A stretch of 64,000 nucleotides of DNA from contig JASANG010002430.1 in assembly GCA_030248215.1 (NCBI GenBank), forward strand, positions 62,001-126,000. The letters are read 5' to 3'. Under the pieces are notes generated by a model. It was not told the origin of the DNA, made no database searches, and worked only from the letters and a program-made list of their open reading frames with translations. The stretch comes from Enoplolaimus lenunculus (taxonomy: Eukaryota > Nematoda > Enoplea > Enoplida > Thoracostomopsidae). Both the position numbers and the translations under genes were made by a program. Positions 26,401-35,950 of the stretch are shown here, piece by piece (the stretch's first letter is position 1; each line of letters starts with the position of its first letter).

Positions 26401-26627
26401 ACTTATATGCCAACCTTAATATGTTTGCTAATGCCTTTACGTATACTGAATTTGTCATAGTTGCCATGTGCACAATAGTAATACATGCGTTTTTATTTTA
26501 GAAAACTGTACACAAGTTCTTCATTGGTCTCATGTCGGAATCTGACGAGCAGCTTGGAATGTTGGCGTTTCGAATTGATTTTAGTCAGTTTTATGAAAAT
26601 AACTCAGAATTAAATCAGTCCAGATGA
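8490..26627 (+). CDS. TUBGCP3: Gamma-tubulin complex component 3 (GCP3/Spc98), 23 exons
   Basis: GCP3 pairs with GCP2 and gamma-tubulin in the complex that nucleates microtubules at the centrosome. Exons: 8490-8556, 9382-9427, 11204-11271, 11583-11647, 11786-11980, 12865-13028, 13827-13945, 14733-14855, 15159-15227, 16139-16274, 17490-17656, 17947-18057, 18396-18501, 18968-19095, 19725-19789, 22775-22910, 23170-23238, 23698-23836, 24031-24119, 24739-24870, 25384-25497, 26049-26168, 26502-26627; about 850 residues. The first exons match the human N-terminal helices (SLCCHIKG, then ENIKRLLYKV, then FSHLCRKI). The GRIP1 core includes RDILFVLQGIDGQ, VRWIYDGQLDDPYDEFFV and LWHQKYTLREKMLPSF. GRIP2 includes KKYILLSQGDF, QFLWRVKRLNFIL and AQDLDQLIAAHRNFID, and the C-terminus has LAFRIDFSQFYE. 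All junctions agree in phase except 11980/12865, where a small exon may be missing or a boundary misplaced. The introns are packed with repeats. A poly(A) signal is at 26790. Confidence 0.93.
8657..9075. mobile_element. hAT-type MITE, CCGGTT family (copy in GCP3 intron 1)
   Basis: It starts CAGGGTGCAACCGGAATTCC and ends in a degenerate complement, GGTTGCAGCCTG. The flanks AATTATGG and AGGTATGA are only a partial 8-bp duplication, so this is an older copy. Subterminal CCGGTT-like hexamers fill both ends and the middle is AT-rich. Related copies lie at 59164, 60175 and 61954. Confidence 0.75.
9578..10386. repeat. 809-bp tandem duplication, first copy
   Basis: This unit is repeated immediately at 10387-11196 in the same orientation. 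By eye the copies differ at about four substitutions and one inserted base, so the duplication is recent. The unit includes a hairpin of GTCCCGGG with CCCGGGAC near its end. It lies inside GCP3 intron 2 and contains no exon. Confidence 0.95.
10387..11196. repeat. 809-bp tandem duplication, second copy
   Basis: This is the direct repeat of 9578-10386, one base longer. It ends seven bases before GCP3 exon 3 (11204), so the pyrimidine tract and AG acceptor of that exon (TTTTTAG) begin right where the repeat stops. Confidence 0.95.
12120..12207. mobile_element. Short fold-back remnant with CAGGG/CCTG ends
   Basis: It begins CAGGGTTCAGCCGGATAT and ends ATATCCGGTTATATCCTG, a partly inverted pair about 88 bp apart. 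It resembles a shortened relative of the CAGGG-ended hAT-type MITEs. No target duplication is preserved. Confidence 0.45.
13151..13455. mobile_element. TIR element, GAGACC family (short copy)
   Basis: The left end reads GGATGGGCGGTCTCGG and the right end carries GAGACCGAGACC motifs. These match the two ends of the larger element at 38790-40519. It is an internally deleted, non-coding copy in a GCP3 intron. Confidence 0.6.
15568..15981. mobile_element. hAT-type MITE, CCGAAT family (inverted copy)
   Basis: The right end, TTGTTGCCACCCTG, is the complement of the left end of the element at 39638-39987, and both share CCGAATCCGAATCC-type subterminal repeats and the same AT-rich core. The left boundary (CAGGTATAAACAG) is diverged and no target duplication is visible, so that edge is approximate. 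Adjacent GGTTTT/CCGGAACCGG sequence to about 16060 may be another fragment. Confidence 0.6.
16651..17443. mobile_element. 793-bp GC-arm DNA transposon (hAT5-like), copy 1
   Basis: The terminal inverted repeats are CTGGCTTCTCCACAGC, flanked by a 5-bp target duplication CCTCA (16646-16650 and 17444-17448). Both arms are built of G-runs and C-runs broken by AAATTTT-type blocks, so the element can fold on itself. From 17174 it encodes a short start, MSTQRNIKSHFDECPPQKK, resembling the N-terminus of some hAT-superfamily transposases, but no catalytic domain remains. A 5-bp duplication fits the hAT5 group (inference). It sits in the GCP3 intron between exons 10 and 11; the second copy is 58357-59145, inverted. 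Confidence 0.85.
20301..21640. repeat. 18-bp minisatellite, about 74 copies
   Basis: This is a tandem array of an 18-bp unit with consensus GGTTTCACCCCAACGGTT, lying in the 3-kb GCP3 intron between exons 15 and 16. Copies vary by one to three bases and some are shortened by one base. Since 18 is six codons, several frames on both strands stay open, giving hexapeptide repeats such as GFTPTV, WFHPNG and VSPQRL forward and VGVKPT in reverse. These are by-products of the repeat: no splice signals connect them to GCP3. Confidence 0.95.
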
Positions 26628-29073
26628 ATGCGTATTCGTTAACGCTGGTGCTGTAACATTGTTCGTATATCTATATCGTTCAGCAGTGCAACGATTAGAG
26701 TATTCGACCCCCCAAACTTCTGATATGGCCCCTCGTTCAGACGCGTAGTACGCATGAGTACAGCATATTTCAGTGAAAGAAAGCTTGCGAATAAAACGAG
26801 CGATAAACCTGATAAGATTGAACACCCCAGTGATTAATATTTGGATTTCTGCGGAGCCAAAGCAACATTTTTAAACTCCATGTCAATTGGTTTTGCCGTG
26901 TGTCCCTAAGAACCATGAACTCAGTCCTTAGATGGTAGGGGGTGCTAGCCGCGCGCGCCATGTAGCTTAGGTATGGTTCTTTGGCTGTAAAGCTGACGAT
27001 ATATTTTAGACAGCATCTTCCGGTGCCGTAAACCACATACGAATATCCGTATTGCGCCAGACCGCAGATTAGACTAATTTGTAAAAGAGTAACAATGACT
27101 GCAAATGGCTAGCGATACCAAGTGTATTATAGAATGTTTAGTTACATTGCACACGTTAAGCACAATGCAAAAACAACTGAAAAGTGATATCTAACATGTG
27201 GTTCAATATTTTAACTCGGGTTTGAATACAGAATATCTGTTCGTCAGCTCCATCTACTTTAAAGGTGAAACAATGCAAATTCTTCCAAAAAATTTACGCA
27301 GTTGCATTTCGGATATCGGGATACATGTTTCTTTTCAGATACATATCTGGATCCGGAGAACATCTATAATACGATACCGCAGTACAAACAGTCAATGTCA
27401 CATCAGGATAGCAAACATTTCAATTTTTGTAATTCATATAGTAGATCAGCGCGTAGATAAAATGCTACCCGCCGTTGTAATAGGGACAAATCGTGTTCCA
27501 GGTTGCCCCAGTTGTAATAGGGACAAATCGTGTTCCAGGTTGCCCCAGTTGTAATAGGAACAAATCGTGTTCCAGGTTGCCCCAGTTGTAATTTGAACAT
27601 GCATTACTTTGTATAGTTTTATTTTAGTGCATTACTTGAAATATATGTTTTAACAACAAATAAAGTCGTAATTTGTTTTTTGGAGACGCAGCGATATTTT
27701 GGAAAAATAATGAATGTACAGTCCCAATTAAACCTTGCTCACATATTACATGCGTTGTAGCCCAAGCTGCAATTCAACCTAATTCCTAATTGGACTAGTC
27801 TATGGAGGAATTACGACTTGAGCTAGCCCACGGCGTAAGTCTCTCTCTGCGACAAGTAAACGCCTTGTCATTGATTACTGCCATAACGCCATATGTAAAT
27901 ACGATTAGCTGATGCAAATATACTCGTTTCCGATTGACTAAGTAATGGCCATCTGTTTGCTATTAAACTGTTTTACTGCGCAAAGTGGAATCAAACTGGA
28001 TTACGACTATCAGGTAACCAATCAGAAAACGCGCAGCATTATCAGACAATTCCGCGTTGGGCTAGCCCAAGTTGTAATTCCGCTTTGGACTGGCCCGATT
28101 CGGAATTGTGCTGAATTAAGGCTTGGGGTGCCTCATATATAATACACATTTTGAGTGGCACTGCGCTCCGCAGGAAATATGTAGCCATGTTACTTTTAGG
28201 GAGCATCGTTTTCCCGGAACTGCCACAGGCGATGATAGGCTCAAGATTTAAATTATTCTTGCAAATTTATACCATAGGATACTGTTATGACACTAATATT
28301 TCCAGGTGGTTGAATGTCTGAAAGCAAACATGTTATATTTTTCTACCGATTCAATTTAGCAGTTTTAACTGTTCCCCACAGAACTGAAATGTGGAGGGAC
28401 TGTCAATTTAATACAACAAAAAACGTTCCAAAGTTGAGCGCCTGGGTATGTGGTGTAGTACGGGCGCCTTTTTTATTTTAAATTCTAGGTTGACTGCCGC
28501 TCCCAAGCCCCTCGCTTTAAGCGATCCTCATACTACAGTGCTGTAATTTATAACATCCCATCTGTTCGAATTGTGAATTGTTTAATGTGGGGGTTTAGGG
28601 GCAGCTACTCCCATCCTGCTTAGAATCCTCTAAACTTGCGGGTCGCTCGGGGGTAGGACGACAACCCCCTGTACGAACTCAAAGAAACTTTTTCTGTGTG
28701 AGGGGAGCTTTCCCTTTTCGGGGAGTAAAGTGCCTTCAATTTAAGCATGCAGATATTCACAGGGCTTTCTGGAATACTAAAGAAAAATAGCTAATGCATT
28801 CAAATTTTCAGCTCATCTATAATCAAGGGCGGGCCTTATTTCTGAGTGACTGCTGTGCAATAAACTTAAGCTTTAGACTTATTTTTTTGCTAAGACTTGA
28901 CGTACATCGATTTGTACCGGACTCGGATAACCGGATACACCCTGATAATTTTATGAATAAACCAGGACAACACCGCACAAAAAACAATAATTAAAATGCT
29001 CTAAACAGGTATATAAAGTATCTGCAGATCCACTATATACAGTTTTCAAATTAAAACTAAATAATTAACCAGA
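26628..29073. other. Spacer between GCP3 and the transporter
   Basis: It contains the likely GCP3 3' UTR and poly(A) signal (AATAAA 26790). A copy of a repeat related to 32816-33095 lies at 27198-27380, followed by a 37-bp tandem repeat at 27474-27592 and a stretch at 27700-28140 with repeated CCCAAG/TTGTAATTCC motifs in both orientations. C-rich and G-rich bits near 28500-28740 look like repeat remnants. No exon could be supported. Confidence 0.5.
27474..27592. repeat. 37-bp tandem repeat, three copies
   Basis: Three nearly identical 37-bp units start at 27474, 27511 and 27548, each opening GTTGTAATAGG and closing GGTTGCCCCA, followed by an 8-base partial fourth. Only one base difference is evident, in the third unit. 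Confidence 0.9.
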
Positions 29074-30714
29074 TCATTGTTCCTCGCTCAATGGTGCATA
29101 CAAAATCTCGTTCGAAAACACGTCGGTGCTCGGTAACAAGTTTCTTCGACCACCAGAATTCGTCTGGTGACGCGATAGTTCTTTGACAATTTGCAGATTA
29201 GTTTTACCTTTTGTTTCTGGCAAATACCAACTCGAATAACTTATTCCAACTGATAACGGGCATATCAAAACCAACAGCGTGTAACCGTGTATCGCATTTA
29301 ACACACTTGGCATAAACAGCGTGAGAACAATATTCACCGCATACATCAGTGCTGTTCCAAACGCCACTACTGTCGCACGGTGATTTTGTGACCACATTTC
29401 TGCAATCATGCAGTACGTCGAAGGTCCCAGTCCTAACGAATACGTTGCGCCCCATAAATATAACGCAAATGCATAAATACCAACGGGCACTAATTCAGAT
29501 ATCGACCGTAACTCTTGTAATGTATCATTTTGAGTTGCATTAGCAATAATTGCAGTTGCAGTTAAAACCATTAACGCAATACAAGTCATCCAACCACTAG
29601 CGATAACAACAATTCGTCGACCAACCCGTTCAACTAAATCCAGTGACGCAACCGAAGCGACTAACATCGACACACCAATCCCGGTAGAAGTATATTGAGC
29701 TACAGATGTTGAAACTCCAAAACTCGTTAACATTTCAGTTGAATACGACAGTACAACTGCAGGTCCAGCAAAAACTTTCGCAATACAAAGTGCGAGCGTT
29801 ATCCGAAACGCATGCCGTAGGTTTCCAAACAACACTAGTGTGACAAGGCTAGACGATTGTGATTGTTGTAGATTCGAATCACTATCCCTTTCTTCTCCTG
29901 TACAATTCTCAGATTGGTGTTCTGGATCAGAATTAGTTTTTTGTTCTGCTGAAAAATTTTCAGATCGGTATTGCAATTCGCGTTCAAGCTCTTCTATCAC
30001 AGCGCTAACACAATGCTCACCTTGATAAAACGCAACACTCGCAGCGGCTTTGTCCTTGTCACGTTCACTCAACAAAGCATGGCGTGGTGACTCGTGAAAA
30101 TATGCTGTCATACCAATCCACTGGACAACGACAAACGCGCATGGAATATAAAACCCATAACACCACCTCCGCTTGCTCCCTAAAACCGGTGGCATTTCAA
30201 CTAAAAACGCAATAGTTTCACCAAAAATTGACGCCAAAAAATACGCGAATCCTAGCGGCCCACGTGCGTACAACGGTGCAATTTCTGTCAGATACACCGG
30301 TATAGCAACACTCGCGGCGCCAAGCGCTAAAGCGGATACAAATCGTCCACATAGTAGCGCCGCAAAATGGCCAATAGTAACACAGTTCGCTTGTAGCAGC
30401 AGTCCTAACAGTAACGGTACCGTAATCCAAGCCATTAGCTTTGTTCGACCGTAACGATCAGCGAGAAATCCAGCAAATAACGAACCAATGACTTGTCCGA
30501 CTTCTTTTGATGAAATTGTCGCCGACCAAATGAAATTTAAATCCTCAGGTGTTAATGAAGTTGAGTAACGTTCAACATACGATACGTTAATCCAGTCACG
30601 AATATACTGTTGTGGTTGATTGACTAGAACACCAATGTAGCCATTTTCTGCCGCTGATCCGAGCAGGATGACAACAGCAGCTGACCACAAGTGGAATGCA
30701 GGCAATGATAGCAT
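29074..30714 (-). CDS. Sugar-transporter-like MFS protein (SLC2 family), single exon
   Basis: An uninterrupted 546-residue frame with about twelve hydrophobic segments in two halves and a long polar Glu/Ser/Asn-rich loop (residues about 240-290) between them. SLC2 proteins move hexoses or polyols across membranes. Family motifs seen: FLADRYGR in loop 2-3, PVYLTEIAP after helix 4, HESPRHAL after helix 6 (usual PESPR), ERVGRR in loop 8-9, GLGPSTYCMIAEMW in helix 10, and the C-terminal LPETKGKT. The helix 7 motif QQxSG, which contacts glucose in GLUTs, is replaced by AKVFAG, and the helix 10 Trp is replaced by Tyr, so glucose may not be the substrate. It has no introns, unlike its multi-exon neighbours, which could mean retroposition or intron loss. 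It is transcribed away from GCP3's end (convergent). The substrate is unknown. Confidence 0.88.
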   Translation of the reverse strand: MLSLPAFHLWSAAVVILLGSAAENGYIGVLVNQPQQYIRDWINVSYVERYSTSLTPEDLNFIWSATISSKEVGQVIGSLFAGFLADRYGRTKLMAWITVPLLLGLLLQANCVTIGHFAALLCGRFVSALALGAASVAIPVYLTEIAPLYARGPLGFAYFLASIFGETIAFLVEMPPVLGSKRRWCYGFYIPCAFVVVQWIGMTAYFHESPRHALLSERDKDKAAASVAFYQGEHCVSAVIEELERELQYRSENFSAEQKTNSDPEHQSENCTGEERDSDSNLQQSQSSSLVTLVLFGNLRHAFRITLALCIAKVFAGPAVVLSYSTEMLTSFGVSTSVAQYTSTGIGVSMLVASVASLDLVERVGRRIVVIASGWMTCIALMVLTATAIIANATQNDTLQELRSISELVPVGIYAFALYLWGATYSLGLGPSTYCMIAEMWSQNHRATVVAFGTALMYAVNIVLTLFMPSVLNAIHGYTLLVLICPLSVGISYSSWYLPETKGKTNLQIVKELSRHQTNSGGRRNLLPSTDVFSNEILYAPLSEEQ

Positions 30715-31340
30715 TTTTTGGCGCCACCAGAAACACGAAATTTACGCTTCTAGATATTTTTAAAGCGTCATAATATATACTATAACAATTTGTATTTATA
30801 TCGATAAACTTAAAGTTTATAATATGTTATTATTTGCCACATTTCGCAAACGAATTTGTCGTAAGTGAAATTTTTCAGTTTTCCACATTAGTTTTTAGTC
30901 CCCAGGTGCCCTTTCAGTCTTTCTTTGTTTATCATTTTACCTTTAGTTTTTCTGAATTTTGCGCAAATTTCCAATCAAATATTGTACAGATAATTTTTCA
31001 GCCCATGTAAATATCAGGGGCGGAACGTTTCTCTACGGGACTACAATGGAGAAAACTTAAGGTTTAAACATTTTTTGCTTAGGTTAGGCTATAGGTATAA
31101 ACTAATTCTTACACTTAGACTTAGGCTTAGGGACATGTTCAGACTACCGTTGCAGTCATGTTCTATACATTGGCCGATTTTTCCTTACTATACTCATTCA
31201 CTACATTACCCTTCTTCACATTATGTTATATTTCACCCGATATCCTAGTCTCACGTAGAATTCGAACCCCGTACTCTCTCAATGTAAATTCCGATGAGTT
31301 GATGCCGTGCCAAAATACAACAATCCCATCACAAGAATTT
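30715..31340. other. Upstream region of the transporter gene
   Basis: AT-rich sequence that should hold the transporter promoter, though no motif could be recognised. At 31012-31165 lies a repeat-family copy opening CAGGGGCGGAACG with degenerate TTAGGC-like hexamers inside. Similar copies occur near 1200-1370, 3770-3920 and 48680-48830. Confidence 0.45.
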
Positions 31341-31654
31341 GAGGTATCGTGGAAGGTAGGATTTTGGGTCTTCGGGATATGGTCGAAGGTGGTATTTTGG
31401 GATATAGTCGAAGGTGGGATTTTAAGATTTCGGGATATGGTCGATAGTGCGATTTTTGGATTTCGGGATGTGGTCGAAAGTGGTATTTTGGGACGCGGTC
31501 AAATGTGGGATTTTAGGGTGTGGTCGAAGGTTGGAGTTTGGGATTTCGGGATATGGTCGAAGGTTTGATTTTGGGATTCGTGGTATGTTGTAAGGTGGGA
31601 TTTTGGGTTTTCGAGATATGGTCGATGGTGTGGTTTGTGGGATTACGGGATATA
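31341..31654. repeat. Degenerate 33-bp tandem repeat, left block
   Basis: A run of about ten imperfect units with the core GGTCGAAGGTGGGATTTTGG followed by a CGGGATAT-type stretch. The array is cut by the TIR element at 31655-31980 and resumes at 31981. Confidence 0.8.
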
Positions 31655-31980
31655 GATGGGCACCTAGGGAAACATCCGATAGAATCTCTGTTGCAGTCGT
31701 TGTGGCCAACGCATGTATTTATTAATCAGTAGCAATTTTCTAAACCAAATGCCCAGCACTATTGATGCAGTTATAACTATTTTTAGAATTACTTGTTTTA
31801 AGCTCATAACAATCAGCTTGTGGGTCAGGGTACTTCCTTCAGAGCAACAAGTTAAAACAAAAACGAAAATTGTGGTTCGGAAACCCAAAAACGCAAAATC
31901 GAGTTTCGGACATCCGAAATAGAAAGGTTAATTTCCGATATTCGGATAAATAAGAATATTAAAAATATCCGATGCCCATC
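31655..31980. mobile_element. TIR element, CCGGATAT family (copy A), inserted in the 33-bp array
   Basis: It runs from GATGGGCAC to GATGCCCATC, inverted ends flanked by CCGATA/TATCCG motifs. The interior matches parts of 33940-34740: both contain GTCAGGGTACTTCCTT and the block GCAACAAGTTAAAACAA. Its insertion splits the 33-bp array. It is non-coding. Confidence 0.75.
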
Positions 31981-32067
31981 ATTATTTCGGGATAGGGTCG
32001 AATGTGGGTTTTTGGGATATATGGTAGAAGGAGTATTTTGGAATTTCAGGATATGGTCGAAGGTGGG
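31981..32067. repeat. 33-bp tandem repeat, right block
   Basis: About three further units (GGTCGAATGTGGG and GGTCGAAGGTGGG with GGGATAT-type spacers) continue the array beyond the inserted element. Confidence 0.75.
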
Positions 32068-32069
32068 AT

Positions 32070-32310
32070 GCTCCTAAAGCCTAAGCCTAAACCTAAGGCC
32101 TAGCCTAAGTTTAGCCCGATAGTCAGTTAAGATTTAATCTGTGTTTAAACAATAGCCTATTCCTAAAGCCTTAGCCTAAAGCCTAAGCCTAAGATTTAGT
32201 CCAAAGTTCATGTAAGATGTAATGTATATTTAAACCAAAGCCTATTCCTAAAGCCTCTGCGTTAGCCTAAGCCTATGTTATTTAAAGTCTAATCTATGTT
32301 TAAACCAAAG
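32070..32310. repeat. Degenerate telomere-like hexamers
   Basis: Clusters of GCCTAA, i.e. TTAGGC on the other strand (for example CCTAAAGCCTAAGCCTAAAC), recur about every 60 bases among unrelated AT-rich sequence. TTAGGC is the usual nematode telomere repeat. The scattered form suggests an old interstitial tract or a repeat family that carries it, not a chromosome end. Confidence 0.55.
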
Positions 32311-32566
32311 CTTGAGAGGAAATCACAAAATCAAAATTCCAAAATCCCACCACATACAAAAGCTATCAATTTTTTGGTTGGGACGGCGAGATTTTGGGAC
32401 GGCAGTAAATTATACATGGAAAAGTTTATGAATCAACTCAGAGAGAATTAGTCATTTCCGGCTATTTCTGAGTTAATAACAGGAAACATTAACTCACTCT
32501 GATCTGATTCAGTGCCGGGTAAGTTGATTACTTAACTCAGACTGAGTTCAATCAATGTATAAATTC

Positions 32567-32596
32567 TGAGCTGTGAAAGACGTAATTCACAGCTCA
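32567..32596. repeat. Perfect 11-bp-arm hairpin
   Basis: TGAGCTGTGAA (32567-32577) is followed after an 8-base loop by its exact complement, TTCACAGCTCA (32586-32596). It lies in a wider stretch (32430-32650) dense in ACTCAG and CTGAGT in both orientations, likely a fold-back element. Confidence 0.7.
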
Positions 32597-32815
32597 GACC
32601 TCTGAGTGAATTCAACTCATTCTAGTTACAATTAACTCATAAAACTTTACAGCGCGGGTGTACGATTTTACAAGCACTGGTAGTTATAGACTTGGAGCTC
32701 TAGGCCAATGAGGCTCTTATTGCAGAGATACGGTGCAATGCAACTGCTTCTTAAGAGCCATAAAGATGACGAATTTTCCGATATTTCAGTAAACAAAATG
32801 AACATTAGTTATGGA

Positions 32816-33095
32816 TCATCCACGTAATGCGCATATAGTTGTAAAAAATTGTCCACCCACACCCTTTGGACCGGTGTTAAAACCATAGATGGGCACCAGA
32901 TATCCGGATATGAAAAATATCCGGATATGTATCCGAAATGAAACGTGTATCCGGATATACGGTATCCGCCGGATACCCGAAATGCCTTTGTCTAAAAATT
33001 TTTTTTGAATAATCTGCATGATTTCACCACCAAAGTAGCTGGAGCTGATGAAAAAATTCTGTATCCAAACCTCAGTCAGAATATTAAACCACATT
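32816..33095 (-). repeat. Interspersed repeat with GGATAC/GTATCC arrays
   Basis: On the - strand this matches 27198-27380 on the + strand: both pass through a stretch with AATATTCTGACTGAGG-like sequence, then GAAATCATGCA-like sequence, then a run of ATCCGGATA motifs. Translations of both copies look alike, but they contain no recognised domain, so I treat them as repeat DNA. Confidence 0.55.
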
Positions 33096-33511
33096 TTTGC
33101 ATAATTGTTCCATGATGATTTAAAATCTTTATTTCTTAACTAAAACATACCAATATTCCAAAAACTTTAGATTAGCGTGATATATACAGGTAAAATGACT
33201 TCGTATTTTTAGTTCGTCTTACAATTAACCCAGCGAAGTCTTTGCATCGAACACGCACCGCCAAGTCCTAATTTTATTGTAATAATAGAAACCACTACGG
33301 CCCTAAAAGTAACATGGGCCTGAGTTTCTGTAGAATTCGATATACGGCTGGGTTTCACACAGGTCTAGCTTTATCCGTAAATTCAATGCAACGCTAATTT
33401 ACCTCTGGGACGTTCTAGCGGTTTTATTTAACACAAAGTTTTTCTGAGTTAACACTTCGTGTATCCGAGAATGATGATAGCAAGTTTACTGAGAACAGTA
33501 TGATATAGACT

Positions 33512-34741
33512 ACAGATGAACACCGGATATCCGGTCCGGATAAGAAAAATGTCCAAGAACCCCTACCGTACAATTTGTCACCACTCCCCACATAAATTAT
33601 TTGTGATAAAATGATATGGTCATTCATTACCTTACAATTTGTCCTCTCATCATAATACTTTCGTTATAAAATAGGGTCCTACTTTATAATTTTTCCCGCT
33701 AAGAAAACTTTTTGGAGAAAAATTGCGTTTCAAAATATTTACCATCCCGACCATTTAGAAATTTCTGGAACCGCTGCTCAAAGTGCGACACCAGTATAAG
33801 TAAGATGGCTGATCTTTGTACGACTTAGCGTAAGTGTATTTCAATCTGGCTCTTTGGTCCTGGAACTAAAACGATTCAAGTATATATAGTTCGAGTTAAG
33901 GGTTATATTCGATGGAATCTCTATTGCAGTGGTTTAAATAAGGCAAAGGACAAGCCAAACCAACTCAATTTTAAGTTGTCAACGCAAGTATTTATTTAGT
34001 AGTCAGTCGCAATCTTCTAAACTGAATACCCAGAACAATTGAGGTACTGTAGTGACTAGTGAGTGAACCGAATAAGAGGGAGGGGCTGATATTTATTTGA
34101 CCTCTCCAGAGGGTACCCCCTGTTATTCGGTTACGGACTGTTATTTATTTTTATCCCGTCCTCCGCCACACTTCGTTACACATATATCCGGTATTGTAAC
34201 AAACCCTTGAATTGAATGTTTATTTGCCTTGTATCAAAAGCTTAGCCATAATGCAAGGTTATTATTACGAACGTACTTTGAAAACTTAAGTACGCTTCAA
34301 AGCTTTGAACTCACCTTTATTTGGTTCTTGAGTTATTTATGCGCTACAATTAGGAATAATTGACATTTATGGACTCTAATTAGGGTTTAGGGACACTATG
34401 CGCTTTCGGACTCTTATTAGGGATACGGACTCCTATTGATTGGGACTCAAAATGGGTACCCCCTCTTATTCGGGTCAATACAGTACTGTCATAATAAATA
34501 CCGATTTTTAGAATTGTATCTTTTATGCTCATCAATTTGCTTGAGGGTCAGGGTACTTCCTTTAGGGCAACAAGTTAAAACAAGTGCTTAAGAAACGAAA
34601 ATTGCGGTTCGGAAACTCAAAAAACACAAAATCGAGTTTCGGATATCCGAAATAGAAAATATCATTTCAGATATCCGGATATATCCGGATAAATATCCGG
34701 CAAGAATTGCCGGATATGAAAAAATATCCGATGCCCATCCC
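33512..34741. mobile_element. TIR element, CCGGATAT family (copy B), with nested MITE
   Basis: The left end CAGATGAACACCGGATATCC and the right end, which complements to GGATGGGCATCGGATAT, carry ATATCCGG motifs like copy A at 31655. The interior shared with copy A is interrupted at 34047-34483 by a Tc1/mariner-type MITE. The stretch 33550-33940 is absent from copy A, so copy A looks internally shortened. The left boundary is approximate. Confidence 0.6.
34047..34483. mobile_element. Tc1/mariner-type MITE, copy 2 (nested)
   Basis: It opens CTGTAGTGAC, with an insertion in the left repeat, and closes CTTATTCGGGTCAATACAG. It is flanked by TA on both sides and matches the copy at 3286-3737 along its length. 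Confidence 0.85.
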
Positions 34742-35950
34742 TATTTAAAACACGATGCTATAACGAGGGTCAGATGACAACACACACCCTGTCTTAGAGA
34801 GTCGGTTTTGTCCTGACAGTGTTCCAAGAGAGTAGGGACAAAACACAGTCGCTCGGTAGGGACTGCGGACAAAACGCAGACTCGCGCTACTTTTAATTTT
34901 TTGTGCATAGCTTCTGCTAAAACAAACGTACAATAGACCCTTCGAACAGTGTCTTGTTACAGTGTAAGGACATTATGCACTGTGTTCTGTGAGTGTAGCA
35001 GCATTGGAGACGCTGCAAGCAGGATGTCTGCGTTGCCCTTGGATTCTGCAAAGAGACTAGTTCTAAATAACATCCTTCCTACAGTTCATGAAAATGACAT
35101 AGGTCCTTACACACATCTGGACAATTTTTTACACTAGTGCACGCACTATTACGTGAATGGCCCATTACCAAAAAACTAGTATCTGTTTCCGTCCTGCATA
35201 CTCTGTGCAGGAAGGGCTGAAATCCAAAAGGTTATAACCTACTGAACGAATAGTGAATCGAAAAAACTGGTCGTTAAGTATGGTGCAATCGGATCAGCTT
35301 CCAGTAAAAATAGTCGTCCGTATAGACAGAACGACAACCCCCGTTGTTTCAATGCTCATACAATTACGTACATGATTTATTGCAAATCACGCACATATTA
35401 CTGAACTTTTCTTTACAAATCTGCAATTGTTTGATTTAAATAATGAAATTCTTCCGCAATCTTCAGTTTCGGATGTATTCCAATTTTATTCGCTCAAATT
35501 GTTGAAAGCCTGGTGAATATGTATTGGCTTCAATATCCCGTTTCCGTTATTTTGATCATAATTCGTTATTTTACTTCAGCCAAGTTCCATTTTCATGTAT
35601 TGGTTATTCGCACCAAATATCCAGTAATCACTTGAGTAAATCATTTACTGATAAGAAAATGATGTTTACATAATAAATACATGCAACACATATAAAGCGA
35701 AATAAAACAATGAAACACCAGAATCGAGCTTTACAGAAGCAGCAACTAAAATATACGAGAAATTAGCAATGCTCGTTTATAGTTGCACAATACTGAAAAT
35801 TAATCTGCTCGTCGTTTAAAATGTCTCCTTAATTACATGCCATACTAGATTAACAAAAATGTCCAAAGCATTTGCTGTTCATATTTTCCAAAAACACTCC
35901 AAAAAATCCCAAGCATAACAGACAAGACTTTATATCACAATAATCACTTT
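34742..35950. other. Spacer downstream of the REP gene
   Basis: No gene is recognised. It must contain the REP 3' UTR and poly(A) site; TTTATT, the complement of AATAAA, occurs near 35485. The stretch at 34750-34880 has repeated GGGACAAAAC/TTTTGTCC motifs in both orientations and may be another small fold-back element. Confidence 0.4.

Noticed and set aside
31158-31732. Reading frames over the 33-bp repeat (VEGGILRFRDMV-like peptides)
   Set aside because: They come from a unit divisible by three; no start context, splice sites or other coding signs were seen.
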